From Exiguobacterium sp. Helios (GTDB lineage Bacteria > Bacillota > Bacilli > Exiguobacteriales > Exiguobacteriaceae), in assembly GCF_014524545.1 (NCBI RefSeq), contig NZ_CP053557.1, forward strand, positions 2,381,501 through 2,445,500: DNA of 64,000 nucleotides. The letters are read 5' to 3'. The notes below the pieces were generated by a model, which did no database searches, was not told where the DNA came from, and saw only the letters and a list, made by a program, of their open reading frames with translations. Every line of letters starts with the position of its first letter. Positions within the stretch are counted from its first letter, which is position 1. The translations under genes were made by a program, and so were the position numbers. Of the stretch, positions 45,768-54,827 are shown piece after piece.

Positions 45768-46948
45768 AAAACCGTTTATTTCATCGTCATTACGTGCTGA
45801 CTTTATTGATTAATCTGTTGTTGTTCATTACATTTTATCTACTCAATGCTTCGCTTCCGTTACTTGCCGCTAAACAATTTGATGTTTCTCAAGCTGCACT
45901 TGGCTGGGTCGTGACCAGCTTCATTTTAGCAACCGTCTGTTCCCGACCATTGATTGGTCATTGGCTTGACCGCCATGATGTCAAACGGATGCTGTTAATT
46001 TCAGCAGCATTGTTTACAACAATGAGTGTCTTCTATCTGTTGGTTCTTCCTTTGAATTCTTTTTTGTATCTCATCATCATCCGCATTTTTCACGGTTTTA
46101 GTTTCGGAATGTTATCTTCATCCATCAGCTTGGCCGTAACGACACTCATTCCGAAAACCCGCCAAGGTGAAGGCATGGGGTACTTTGTTTTATCCATGAA
46201 TCTCGCATCCGTTCTCGGACCGGTCATTGGACTCAGTTTGATTCAACACGATGCCTTTTTCCTTTATTTCATCACAGTCGCACTGCTTGCATTCGTTTCA
46301 CTCGTACTGATGATCCGTTTGCCGTTGACGAGTCAACATGTACCGAATACGCGGGTATTCCGGCTTCATCAATCACTTTTCCTGTCTCGTCCGTTATTAT
46401 TACTTGCAACTGCTCTGGCCGGTGTCGCAATCTCCAGTACAGCGGCTTTTATTTCGCTGTATACGGATTCGATTGGCCATATTTCCTACGCCTCTTACTT
46501 TTATGCCCTCGTCGCCCTTGGCATGGTGGCAATCCGTCCGCTTGCCGGCAGATGGTTTGACCAAAAAGGACCAGGCTTCGTTTTATTTCCTTCTTACCTG
46601 CTCTATGGTCTCGGTTTTATTCTCTTAGGAGTTTTCCCTTCGTTACCCGGGTTACTTTTGGCTGCACTCATCATCGGAATCGGATCGGCTTCGATTTTCC
46701 CTGGACTCCAGACGGTGATGCTGACCTATGCCGCACCACACCAAAAAGGGAAAGCCATTTCCACCTTTTTCTTGGCTTACGACAGCGGGTTTGGTCTCGG
46801 CGCATTACTACTGTCGGGTCTTGCAGCCAAAATCGGCTACTCGAATATGTTTTTGTTTTGCAGTGCCATCGTCCTCACAAGTGGTTTCATCTACTTTATT
46901 TTCAACCGCCGAAATGAACCACCGCATGAGCAAGAACTTGCTTCATGA
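45764..46948 (+). CDS. MFS transporter, drug-efflux type
   Basis: 394 residues with 12 predicted helices. The motif-A-like loop between helices 2 and 3 reads RPLIGHWLDRHDVKRML, and a second copy in the C half reads RPLAGRWFDQKG. It is expected to export small molecules using the proton gradient. The start is a TTG overlapping the marR stop, eight bases after AGGAGG. Substrate unknown. Confidence 0.9.
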   Translation: MKNRLFHRHYVLTLLINLLLFITFYLLNASLPLLAAKQFDVSQAALGWVVTSFILATVCSRPLIGHWLDRHDVKRMLLISAALFTTMSVFYLLVLPLNSFLYLIIIRIFHGFSFGMLSSSISLAVTTLIPKTRQGEGMGYFVLSMNLASVLGPVIGLSLIQHDAFFLYFITVALLAFVSLVLMIRLPLTSQHVPNTRVFRLHQSLFLSRPLLLLATALAGVAISSTAAFISLYTDSIGHISYASYFYALVALGMVAIRPLAGRWFDQKGPGFVLFPSYLLYGLGFILLGVFPSLPGLLLAALIIGIGSASIFPGLQTVMLTYAAPHQKGKAISTFFLAYDSGFGLGALLLSGLAAKIGYSNMFLFCSAIVLTSGFIYFIFNRRNEPPHEQELAS

Positions 46949-46962
46949 TTTTCTGTATGTAT

Positions 46963-47005
46963 CAAAAGGGAGCTGGATGTACATTCATCCAGCTCCCTTT
47001 TTCGG
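46963..47005. terminator. Bidirectional terminator between MFS gene and pheT
   Basis: AAAAGGGAGCTGGATG–TACATT–CATCCAGCTCCCTTTTT: perfect 14–15-bp stem with A/T flanks, between converging genes. Confidence 0.95.
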
Positions 47006-47050
47006 GCAATCATTTACTTTTGAGTACATCTTGAACGCTGTATGACACGA

Positions 47051-49447
47051 TTAAGAACGTAACTCGGCTTCAAACGATGATTGAAGAGCTTCGATTACTT
47101 GTTGATGGGCTGTCGCGACTTCTTCATCGACGAGTGTCCGTTCTTTATTTTGATACCGTAACGAGAATGCAAACGACTTTTGATCGGCTCCGACATTATC
47201 ACCGGTATACACATCAAACAGTTCCACTTGTTTCAACAGAGGACCTGCTGCTTGCATGATGACGGCTTCGACTTCACTCGCAGATACTTCACGCTTCAGC
47301 ACAACCGCGACGTCACGTGTCATCGATGGGAAACGTGAAATCTCTTGGTAGACGCGAGCTTCTTTTGAGTGCAATGTCATCGCATCGAGTTCGAAGACAT
47401 ATACTTCCTTCAGACCGTATTCTTCTTTAGATAATCCAGGATGAACTTGTCCGACAAAGCCAATTGCTTCACCGTCAAGGAAAATCCGTGCCGTCCGGCC
47501 CGGGTGCATCGATTGCATGGCTACAGCTTCATACGTTAAGGAGACATCAAGTGCTTCGGCGAGCGTCTCGACGATTCCTTTCATGACGAAGAAGTCTGCT
47601 TTGACATGCGTCCCGTGAACACGGTGTTGCTCTGCCAGCCCTACCATGATTCCTGCTACCATTTCTTGTTCAAGAGGCAAGGTCTCAAGTGAAGCATCAC
47701 GTTGCAGATAAACACTTCCGAGTTCATAGTAGGCAAGGTCTGCATGTTGCCGCGCCGCATTGTGTTGTGCGACTTCAAGCAATCCTGGAATCAACGAGGT
47801 CCGGAGTGTTGAACGGGCTTCACTGATCGGCATCGCTAGTTTAACAGGATGTAAATCCTGCTGTTCGTTGAATTGCATTGCGCGTTGCTCACTCGTCAAG
47901 GAGTACGTAATCGCTTGTGAGAGACCTGCACCTTGAAGAAGGTGACGAATCTTACGGCGATGCTGGTTACGTTTTGGTAAGAAACCGCGACTCGCTTCCC
48001 GCGGTAGGCTTGACGTCAACGCATCATATCCGTAAAGACGGGCGACCTCTTCCGCTAAATCAGCCGGAATCATTAAATCTTGACGACGTGTCGGTACACT
48101 GACTGTCAATGCATCTGCTGACAGCTCGACTTCAAGACCAAGACGTTCGAGCAAATCTTTCATGACAGTTCCTTCAATTTCCATACCAAGACGGTGGTTA
48201 ATATACGAGACACTACCTTCAATCAGATGATCCTCCAGTTGAAGTGTACCGGCTTGGGCTGTTCCGGATAATACCGTACCTCCTGCAAGTTCAGCAATCA
48301 GCATTGCGGCCCGATCAAGTGCCAACACGACACGACGCGGATCGACACCTTTCTCAAAACGCGAGCTCGAATCCGAACGAAGACCTAACACGCGGCTTGT
48401 TTTCCGAACGGATGCCGGTGCAAAGTAAGCAGATTCGAGGACAATCGAAGTCGTCGTTGTATCAACTTCCGTGTTCGCTCCCCCCATGACACCGGCAAGT
48501 GCCACCGGACGTTCGCCGTCTGTAATGACGAGCATTGACGGATCAAGTGTCCGTTCAACTTCATCTAATGTCTGGAACGTTTCACCGGCTTTTGCTTGGC
48601 GCACGACGATTTGTTGTCCTAATTTTTTTGCATCAAAAGCATGCAACGGTTGTCCCGTCTCCAGTAAGACGAAGTTCGTGATGTCGACGACATTGTTAAT
48701 GGGGCGGATTCCGTTCGCGATCAGACGATTTTTTAGCCATAATGGGGATTCAACGATTGTAATATCACGAATTTCCCGGGCCGCATAAAACGTACAGGCT
48801 TCCGAGTCCAGTTGAACGGTGACTTGAGTCGATGCCGTTCCCTCAGGTACTTCGACGTCCGGGAAGACAGGTGTTGAATTCAAGATTCCAGCAACTTCGT
48901 GTGCCACGCCGTACATACTCAAACAATCCGAACGGTTCGGCGTCAATCCGAGTTCCAATACCTCATCATGCAGACCAAGCAATTCAAGGACGTCCTGACC
49001 CGGTGTGACCGGTTCACGGAACGTATGAATGCCATCCTGTTCATCTTCACGGATGTATTTTTTCTCAAATCCGAGTTCTTCAAGCGAACAGATCATGCCT
49101 TCTGAAACAACACCACGCAGTTTAGCGCGTTTGATTTTAATGCCAGGCAGACGGGCTCCGACACGAGCGACGATGACATCTTGTCCGGCATCGACATTCG
49201 GTGCACCACAAACGATTTGAACCGGCTTTTCTTGCCCGATATCGACCGTCGTGACGTTTAATTTATCGGCTTCCGGGTGTTTTTCTTTCGTCAGAACACG
49301 ACCGACGACGATATTACTTAAGTCAGCATCCCGCACCTCGACAGATTCGACTTCAATCCCACTTTTCGTAATCAAGTCAGCTAATTCCTGACCTGTCTTC
49401 TGACGAACATCAACAAATTCCTGTAACCATTGTTTTGAGACTAACAT
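47051..49447 (-). CDS. pheT: Phenylalanine--tRNA ligase beta subunit
   Basis: 798 residues. N-terminal EMAP/tRNA-binding domain (about 40–150), B3/B4 editing domain, B5 domain, catalytic-like core and C-terminal anticodon-binding FDX-ACB domain (PSMTRDVAVVLKREVSASEVE). It forms the alpha2beta2 synthetase with PheS, 12 bases upstream. Confidence 0.97.
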   Translation of the reverse strand: MLVSKQWLQEFVDVRQKTGQELADLITKSGIEVESVEVRDADLSNIVVGRVLTKEKHPEADKLNVTTVDIGQEKPVQIVCGAPNVDAGQDVIVARVGARLPGIKIKRAKLRGVVSEGMICSLEELGFEKKYIREDEQDGIHTFREPVTPGQDVLELLGLHDEVLELGLTPNRSDCLSMYGVAHEVAGILNSTPVFPDVEVPEGTASTQVTVQLDSEACTFYAAREIRDITIVESPLWLKNRLIANGIRPINNVVDITNFVLLETGQPLHAFDAKKLGQQIVVRQAKAGETFQTLDEVERTLDPSMLVITDGERPVALAGVMGGANTEVDTTTTSIVLESAYFAPASVRKTSRVLGLRSDSSSRFEKGVDPRRVVLALDRAAMLIAELAGGTVLSGTAQAGTLQLEDHLIEGSVSYINHRLGMEIEGTVMKDLLERLGLEVELSADALTVSVPTRRQDLMIPADLAEEVARLYGYDALTSSLPREASRGFLPKRNQHRRKIRHLLQGAGLSQAITYSLTSEQRAMQFNEQQDLHPVKLAMPISEARSTLRTSLIPGLLEVAQHNAARQHADLAYYELGSVYLQRDASLETLPLEQEMVAGIMVGLAEQHRVHGTHVKADFFVMKGIVETLAEALDVSLTYEAVAMQSMHPGRTARIFLDGEAIGFVGQVHPGLSKEEYGLKEVYVFELDAMTLHSKEARVYQEISRFPSMTRDVAVVLKREVSASEVEAVIMQAAGPLLKQVELFDVYTGDNVGADQKSFAFSLRYQNKERTLVDEEVATAHQQVIEALQSSFEAELRS

Positions 49448-49459
49448 CTGTTTTCCCCC

Positions 49460-50482
49460 TTAAAACTGTTCGCTGAAGCGAACGTCATTCGTATAGAAGT
49501 GGCGAATATCATCAACACCATATTTCAACATGGCGATTCGTTCAATCCCCATTCCGAAGGCGAAGCCAGACATTTTCGTACTGTCATATTCCGCCATTTC
49601 AAGCACGTGCGGATGAACCATACCTGCTCCTAAAATTTCAATCCAACCTGTCTGCTTACAGATGTTGCAGCCTTTACCGCCACATTTAAAACAGGACACA
49701 TCGACTTCGACCGATGGTTCAGTGAACGGGAAGAAGCTTGGACGTAAACGAATTTCACGTGCTTCACCGAACATTTGTTTAACGAATGCTTCAAGTGTTC
49801 CTTTTAAGTCTGCCATTGAAATCTCTTCGCCGACGACCAGACCTTCGACTTGCATGAATTGGTGCGAGTGCGTCGCATCATCTTCATCCCGGCGATAGAC
49901 TTTTCCGGGACAAAGAATCCGGATGGGTTCACCTTTTGAAGCGAGCATCGTCCGCGCTTGTACCGGTGATGTATGGGTACGCATTAAAATCTCATCCGTG
50001 ATGTAAAACGAATCCTGCATATCACGGGCCGGATGATCTTTCGGCAAATTCAACATTTCGAAGTTGAACAAGTCCTGTTCGACTTCCGGACCTTCAGCAA
50101 TCGTATAGCCAAGTCCGACAAAGATATCTTCGATTTCATCCGTTACTTGTTGCAGTAAATGCGCTTGTCCGACCTGTTTCGGACGACCCGGAAGTGTTAC
50201 ATCAATCGCTTCGAGCGCTAATTTCGCATCCATTTCCTGTTGTTTTACATCGACAAGGCGTTGTTCGAGTTCTGTTTGAATCACACCGCGGACGGCATTC
50301 GCGATTTCTCCAACGACCGGTCGTTCTTCTGCTGAAAGTTTTCCCATTCCCCGGAGAACTTCTGTAATTGGTCCCTTTTTACCAAGATATTTCACCCGGA
50401 CGTCGTTTAATTCTTTTTGTGTACTTGCCTGCTTGACCAGTTGTAGCGCTTCATCACGCAATGCTTCTAATTGTTCACGCAT
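49460..50482 (-). CDS. pheS: Phenylalanine--tRNA ligase alpha subunit
   Basis: 340 residues, class II synthetase catalytic subunit. The N-terminal coiled coil is followed by [18 protein letters not shown], the motif 2 region [19 protein letters not shown] and motif 3 [18 protein letters not shown] start it at the ATG at 50482, which has AAAGGAG eight bases upstream, rather than the in-frame GTG three codons earlier. Expression is controlled by a T-box leader. Confidence 0.97.
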   Translation of the reverse strand: MREQLEALRDEALQLVKQASTQKELNDVRVKYLGKKGPITEVLRGMGKLSAEERPVVGEIANAVRGVIQTELEQRLVDVKQQEMDAKLALEAIDVTLPGRPKQVGQAHLLQQVTDEIEDIFVGLGYTIAEGPEVEQDLFNFEMLNLPKDHPARDMQDSFYITDEILMRTHTSPVQARTMLASKGEPIRILCPGKVYRRDEDDATHSHQFMQVEGLVVGEEISMADLKGTLEAFVKQMFGEAREIRLRPSFFPFTEPSVEVDVSCFKCGGKGCNICKQTGWIEILGAGMVHPHVLEMAEYDSTKMSGFAFGMGIERIAMLKYGVDDIRHFYTNDVRFSEQF

Positions 50483-50499
50483 ATTCCTCACTCCTTTTC

Positions 50500-50760
50500 C
50501 AAATAAAAAAATCGTCCCTCCGGCAAAATGCCGAAGGGACGATTCAATTTAATCGTGGTACCACCCTTGTTCGACCTGAATTCCTCAAGTCCTCAAGTGG
50601 CGCGGTAACGGGCGCCTCCCGTCACGATCTCTCGTGCGACTCCGGAGTGAATTCAGCTAGCAGACTCGTAAAGAAGCTCCCAGTCTAAGGCTTCCTCTCC
50701 CTGATCGAATCGTTTTCTAACCTACTCTGTTCCATCGTTGTCTAGGTAAATATGATGCTG
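50500..50760 (-). ncRNA. T-box leader of pheST (Phe)
   Basis: Minus-strand leader of about 260 bases. It has a 5' stem I region, the T-box AGGGTGGTACCACG (near 50553–50567) forming the antiterminator, and a terminator hairpin CGTCCCTTCGGC…GCCGGAGGGACG with a T run (50501–50543). A likely specifier is TTC at 50649–50651 in the context GAATTCAC. Uncharged tRNA-Phe would pair with it and allow read-through. Confidence 0.93.
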
Positions 50761-50766
50761 TAATTC

Positions 50767-50795
50767 ACTTTAGCATGAACGTTCCTTGGATTCAA
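50767..50795 (-). promoter_or_regulatory. pheST promoter
   Basis: Minus-strand TTGAAT (50790–50795), 17-base spacer, extended -10 TGCTAAAGT (50767–50772). The -35 overlaps the end of the methyltransferase gene. Confidence 0.65.
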
Positions 50796-51547
50796 TCAGC
50801 CGGAGCAAAATGATACAGTAAAATACCAGCGGCAACTGCCGCATTTAAGGACTCTGCTTTTCCGCGAATCGGGATGTATGCCCGACCATCACACTGATCA
50901 AGCAACTCGGGAGCAACACCTTGCGCTTCGTTTCCGATAATCAATCCGATGGCACCCAGGTTCTCAACATCTGTGTAAGGTTGAGCTCCACGTAAGTCAG
51001 TCCCTAAAATGAAGACACCCAGTTCATGTAAGTCTTGAACGGCTTCTTCAAGTGACATCATGATGACCGGTAAATGGAAGATGGATCCTTGTGTCGCCCG
51101 GAGGACTTTACTGTTGTAGACATCAACCGTTCCATGTCCGATGATCACTCCGTCGAATCCGGCAGCATCTGCCGTCCGAATCATTGTACCGACATTACCT
51201 GGATCCTGAAGACGGTCGAGTAAGAGGTAACGTCCGCGTTCCAAGCGTTCAGTTTGCTGTTTCATCTCACAGACAGCAAAAATCCCTTGTGTCGTTTCTG
51301 TTTCAGAGAGTACTTTTGCGACTGATTCATCAATCGTGATCAAATCAGCGGCATTCTTTTTCCACGAACCCGGTACTTGAACATCTTCGCGCACGATTAA
51401 CTCTTTAATGATTCCGGCACGAACGGCTTCTTCGACTAAATGTTCCCCTTCAATCAGGAAACGTTTTGTTTGCAGACGTCCTTTTTTAGTCAGTAATTTT
51501 TTCCATTGTTTAACGATTTCGTTTTTTGCAGATGAAATGTGTTTCAT
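50792..51547 (-). CDS. SpoU/TrmH-family RNA 2'-O-methyltransferase (YsgA-like)
   Basis: 251 residues. N-terminal L30e-like substrate-binding domain (about 1–90), then the trefoil-knot SPOUT domain with motif 1 LLDRLQDPGNVGTMIRTADAAGFDGVI, motif 2 LIIGNEAQGVAPELL and motif 3 IPIRGKAESLNAAVAAGILLY. It methylates a ribose in rRNA or tRNA using SAM; the exact target is unknown. It overlaps no gene but starts four bases below the M42 peptidase stop. Confidence 0.93.
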   Translation of the reverse strand: MKHISSAKNEIVKQWKKLLTKKGRLQTKRFLIEGEHLVEEAVRAGIIKELIVREDVQVPGSWKKNAADLITIDESVAKVLSETETTQGIFAVCEMKQQTERLERGRYLLLDRLQDPGNVGTMIRTADAAGFDGVIIGHGTVDVYNSKVLRATQGSIFHLPVIMMSLEEAVQDLHELGVFILGTDLRGAQPYTDVENLGAIGLIIGNEAQGVAPELLDQCDGRAYIPIRGKAESLNAAVAAGILLYHFAPAD

Positions 51548-51550
51548 AGT

Positions 51551-52633
51551 TTACCCCTCGTAAATCGCTTGGACCGTCTCTGCATCTAAACGTTTTGTTA
51601 CCGCGACGATCAAGTCCACGGCTGCTTCGAAATCTGCTTTATGCATGATTGAAACATTTGTATGCAGGTAGCGAATCGGAACAGTCAGTGCAAGAGAAGG
51701 CACACCTGTATGAGACAGATGGAATTTCGCTGCATCTGTTCCACCACCCGGTGTCAGATCCAATTGATATTTAATGTTTTCTTCTTTAGCAACAGTTGTG
51801 ACAAAATCAATCAATCCACGGTGTGCAATCATTGTGGCATCAAACAGGATGACTTGAACGCCTTCTCCGAGTTTCGACAAAGCTTCACGGTCCGTCATAC
51901 CTGGTGTGTCTCCTGGAATTCCTGTATCGACTGCAAACGCAATCGTCGGGCGAAGCAGATTTGCAATCGTTTGAGCACCGCGTAAGCCGACTTCTTCCTG
52001 CACGGTAGCACCGGCAAAAATCGTATTCGGGTGCCCCTCTTCTTTTAAGCGTTTGATCGCTTCGATTGCAATGGCGCACCCGACACGGTTATCCCACGCT
52101 TTTGCCATCAAGAAATTATCATTTTTCATCACAGTAAATTCGCAATGCGGAACAACCGTATCTCCCGGTCGGATCCCCCACCCCTCGACTTCTTCTTTCG
52201 AAGTAGCGCCGATATCGATGAACATCTCTTTGATATCGACTGGTTTATTGCGCGCTTCCGGTGGTAAAACATGAGGTGGTTTCGCACCAATCACACCTGG
52301 AATGACTTCGCCAGATGACGTGACAATATTCATACGCTGCGCAAGAAGAACCTGTCCCCACCATCCACCGAGTGGTTGGAAGCGAAGGAATCCCTTCTCA
52401 TCAATCTTCGTGACCATGAATCCGACCTCGTCCATATGCCCGGCAATCAAAATCCGTGGTGCATCTTCTCCCGCCCCTTGACGTTCGGCAAACAAACTGC
52501 CTAATCCATCTTGATGGAAGTTTTCTGCATGCGGTTCGAGATATTCGCGCATTAATTGACGTACTTCTTTCTCATTTCCGGGAACACCCGTTGCGTCCGT
52601 AAGACGTTTCAGCATATGTAATTGTTCATTCAT
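51551..52633 (-). CDS. M42-family metallo-aminopeptidase (YsdC-like)
   Basis: 360 residues. Metal ligands and catalytic residues are in AGHMDEVGFMV, AKAWDNRVGCAIAIEA and ATVQEEVGLRGAQ, plus FAVDTG and the late SHTGVPSLALTVPIRYLHTNVS. Members form dodecameric tetrahedral aminopeptidases or glucanase-related enzymes; a cytosolic peptidase is most likely. It lies between the dUTPase and methyltransferase genes in an apparent operon. Confidence 0.92.
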   Translation of the reverse strand: MNEQLHMLKRLTDATGVPGNEKEVRQLMREYLEPHAENFHQDGLGSLFAERQGAGEDAPRILIAGHMDEVGFMVTKIDEKGFLRFQPLGGWWGQVLLAQRMNIVTSSGEVIPGVIGAKPPHVLPPEARNKPVDIKEMFIDIGATSKEEVEGWGIRPGDTVVPHCEFTVMKNDNFLMAKAWDNRVGCAIAIEAIKRLKEEGHPNTIFAGATVQEEVGLRGAQTIANLLRPTIAFAVDTGIPGDTPGMTDREALSKLGEGVQVILFDATMIAHRGLIDFVTTVAKEENIKYQLDLTPGGGTDAAKFHLSHTGVPSLALTVPIRYLHTNVSIMHKADFEAAVDLIVAVTKRLDAETVQAIYEG

Positions 52634-52645
52634 CTGATTTCCTCC

Positions 52646-53128
52646 TCAGTAACCGTTGTCTTGGCGAACGTGATTCGCCTCGTTTTTCGCGACATAAGCT
52701 TTGAAAATCATTTCTTGTGTAAATCCAAGTGTAGCACCTAATGCGAGATAAGCACCAATCAGAACATCGTAACTTTGTTCTGTCCGCGAAATCGCAAACA
52801 CGTTTGTCTTATTATAGACATCTAAAAACGCATCTGTCGCCGTCAGGTAGTAATCACCTTCGACAAATTCGTTTTTACGATACTCTAAAGAAAGTCCTAA
52901 CGAAAGTAGAAAATGGACACCATCCACATACTCTTCGAGAATCGTGACTTGAGCCGATGGTCCTTTTGTCGACCAGAATTTAAAACAACGCGTTTCGTTC
53001 GCAAGCTCACCAAGCTCCACTAATAGCGCCAGCAAACGTTCATCAAATTGATTTCCCGTCAAATTATGTTCTGACTGAATCCGTTTATCCAATTGTTCCT
53101 GCATTTCAAAAAGTGTCAACCAGTCCAT
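52646..53128 (-). CDS. Dimeric dUTP diphosphatase (dUTPase_2/MazG-like fold)
   Basis: 160 residues, all-alpha. Metal ligands are E…E in LALLVELGELANETRCFKFWS and E…D in ILEEYVDGVHFLLSLG, with a further K/N-rich terminal helix (AYVAKNEANHVRQDNGY). It converts dUTP to dUMP, which keeps uracil out of DNA and supplies dTMP synthesis. It is the dimeric type, unrelated to trimeric dUTPases. Confidence 0.9.
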   Translation of the reverse strand: MDWLTLFEMQEQLDKRIQSEHNLTGNQFDERLLALLVELGELANETRCFKFWSTKGPSAQVTILEEYVDGVHFLLSLGLSLEYRKNEFVEGDYYLTATDAFLDVYNKTNVFAISRTEQSYDVLIGAYLALGATLGFTQEMIFKAYVAKNEANHVRQDNGY

Positions 53129-53198
53129 CTTAATTCTCCTTTTAATCTAAAAAAATTGCCTCAGCCCATAAAATGCGCTTTTTTATTTTACCATGAAT

Positions 53199-53236
53199 CC
53201 AAAAAAAACGCCGGAGAATTAAATTCCCCGACGAAT
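53199..53236 (-). terminator. Terminator after rplT
   Basis: Stem CGTCGGGGAAT–TTA–ATTCTCCGGCG followed by eight Ts on the minus strand. It ends infC-rpmI-rplT. Confidence 0.92.
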
Positions 53237-53244
53237 TGTAGAAC

Positions 53245-53604
53245 TTAAGCGTTCAATTTTGCTTTTGCTGTGTCAGCAAGTGAAGCAAATGCAGTTGCAT
53301 CTGTAACTGCGAGGTCAGCGAGCATCTTACGGTTAACGTCGATACCTGCTAATTTAAGACCATGCATCATGCGGCTGTAAGAAAGACCGTTGATACGTGC
53401 AGCCGCATTGATCCGAGTGATCCAGAGGCGACGGAAGTCACGTTTCTTTTGACGACGGTCACGGTAAGCATACATGAGAGATTTCATGACCTGCTGTTTT
53501 GCAACCTTGAAGAGTGTATGTTTCGAGCCGTAATAGCCCTTAGCTAATTTGAGTTGTTTTTTACGACGTTGACGAGTCGTATATCCGCCTTTTACGCGTG
53601 GCAT
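53245..53604 (-). CDS. rplT: Ribosomal protein L20
   Basis: 119 residues, basic: [26 protein letters not shown] at the RNA-binding tail and [23 protein letters not shown] in the core. It is an early 50S assembly protein. In Bacilli L20 represses this operon by binding the infC leader. Confidence 0.98.
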   Translation of the reverse strand: MPRVKGGYTTRQRRKKQLKLAKGYYGSKHTLFKVAKQQVMKSLMYAYRDRRQKKRDFRRLWITRINAAARINGLSYSRMMHGLKLAGIDVNRKMLADLAVTDATAFASLADTAKAKLNA

Positions 53605-53641
53605 ATAAATTCCCTCCTAAATCTGTGTACGATTGGGTAAA

Positions 53642-53836
53642 TTACTTAGCGATCATGTGACGGATACGTTTAAAGTCACCCGATGATACCATGCTAGCTT
53701 TACGTAATTTACGTTTCGCTTTAGTTGATTTGTTACCGAATAAGTGGCTTGTGTAAGCACGACCACGTTTCAATTTACCAGAAGCAGTACGTTTGAAACG
53801 CTTAGAAGCACCGCGGTGCGATTTCATTTTAGGCAT
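53642..53836 (-). CDS. rpmI: Ribosomal protein L35
   Basis: 64 residues, [25 protein letters not shown] and terminal HMIAK. Small basic 50S protein, between infC and rplT. Confidence 0.98.
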   Translation of the reverse strand: MPKMKSHRGASKRFKRTASGKLKRGRAYTSHLFGNKSTKAKRKLRKASMVSSGDFKRIRHMIAK

Positions 53837-53863
53837 GAGAGATTCCCTCCTACTTCGATTCGA

Positions 53864-54379
53864 TTAGTCTTCTTTCTTTGGAGCAAGCACTAGGAACATG
53901 CTGCGTCCTTCCATCTTCGGTCTCTGTTCAATGACACCGAACTCGCTTAATTCTGTAGCGAGACGTTCGAGGACACGTCTACCGATTTCTGAGTGAGTGA
54001 TGGCACGTCCGCGGAAACGAATGCTCGCTTTCACTTTGTTACCATTCTCCAAGAATTTCTTCGCATTACGGAACTTCGTTTGGAAGTCATTCTCCTCGAT
54101 TGTCGGGCTGAGACGGACTTCTTTCATCTGAATCACTTTCTGATTCTTCCGAGTTTCTTTGTCCTTTTTTTGTAACTCAAAACGGTATTTACCGTAGTCC
54201 ATGATTTTACATACTGGCGGCGTAGCTTGTGGTGCGACCATGACGAGGTCAAGGTCAGCTTCCTCAGCTAAACGTAACGCTTCTGTACGCGACTGGACTC
54301 CAAGTTGAGCACCATCCGCTCCGATAAGACGAACTTCTCGAGCGCGAATGCCTTCATTGATTAACAGATCTTTGCTAAT
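53864..54379 (-). CDS. infC: Translation initiation factor IF-3, ATT start
   Basis: 171 residues. IF-3 keeps the 30S subunit free and checks start-codon choice. [22 protein letters not shown] is the N-domain start. [23 protein letters not shown] and the C-domain [15 protein letters not shown] follow. No ATG or GTG in range has a ribosome-binding site. ATT at 54377–54379 sits eight bases after GGAGG and gives the family N-terminus. ATT starts are the known device by which IF-3 limits its own synthesis. Confidence 0.93.
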   Translation of the reverse strand: MSKDLLINEGIRAREVRLIGADGAQLGVQSRTEALRLAEEADLDLVMVAPQATPPVCKIMDYGKYRFELQKKDKETRKNQKVIQMKEVRLSPTIEENDFQTKFRNAKKFLENGNKVKASIRFRGRAITHSEIGRRVLERLATELSEFGVIEQRPKMEGRSMFLVLAPKKED

Positions 54380-54581
54380 GGTTAGCACCTCCATCGTGCA
54401 GAGCACGAAAAATGAATGATATAAAACGCTATAAAAAAAGCGTCGGCAGTTTTTCCCGCCCACACTCATAAAGTATACAATAGTCAGAGAACACTCTACT
54501 ATCACATATCATCATGATGGACCAGCATAGATTGCTATACGTGGTGAGAAGCGGGATGCTTCTGCTTTGTTGTCATTTCAC
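54380..54581 (-). ncRNA. infC leader, probable L20-binding leader with terminator
   Basis: About 200 bases of leader on the minus strand. It has a hairpin GAAGC–ATCCC–GCTTC followed by TCACC, and a later terminator-like element CTGCCGACGCTTTTTTTATAGCG just before the ribosome-binding site. Position and design fit the L20 autoregulatory leader of Bacilli, where L20 promotes termination. The pseudoknot was not derived in full. Confidence 0.65.
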
Positions 54582-54587
54582 TTTGCT

Positions 54588-54617
54588 ATCATAGCACTTG
54601 TTTTCCCTCGATGTCAA
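54588..54617 (-). promoter_or_regulatory. infC operon promoter
   Basis: TTGACA (54612–54617), 18-base spacer and extended -10 TGCTATGAT (TATGAT at 54588–54593) on the minus strand. Confidence 0.75.
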
Positions 54618-54765
54618 GCCGCTATATCTGTTCGGTTAGAACGTTGCTCAGATACTTGATTATAATAGCAATCCTGTCTCGTTTTAGCAAGAAGTTTCTA
54701 AGGTTGTTACCCTGGGTAAATAAAAAAGGGCAGAAAAAGTTTTCAGAATTTGCAGAGCATTATTC

Positions 54766-54794
54766 TTTATTTAGAATAATTATTGTTTTATAAT
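54766..54794 (+). promoter_or_regulatory. katA promoter with PerR-like site
   Basis: A TATAAT -10 is at 54789–54794, with a weak TTTATT 17 bases above it. Between them TTAGAATAATTATTG (54771–54785) matches the PerR 7-1-7 box at 11 of 14 fixed positions. PerR control of vegetative catalase is established in Bacilli; here it is inferred. Confidence 0.7.
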
Positions 54795-54827
54795 CAATGT
54801 AATCTTTTACATAAGGGGGAGTTATTA

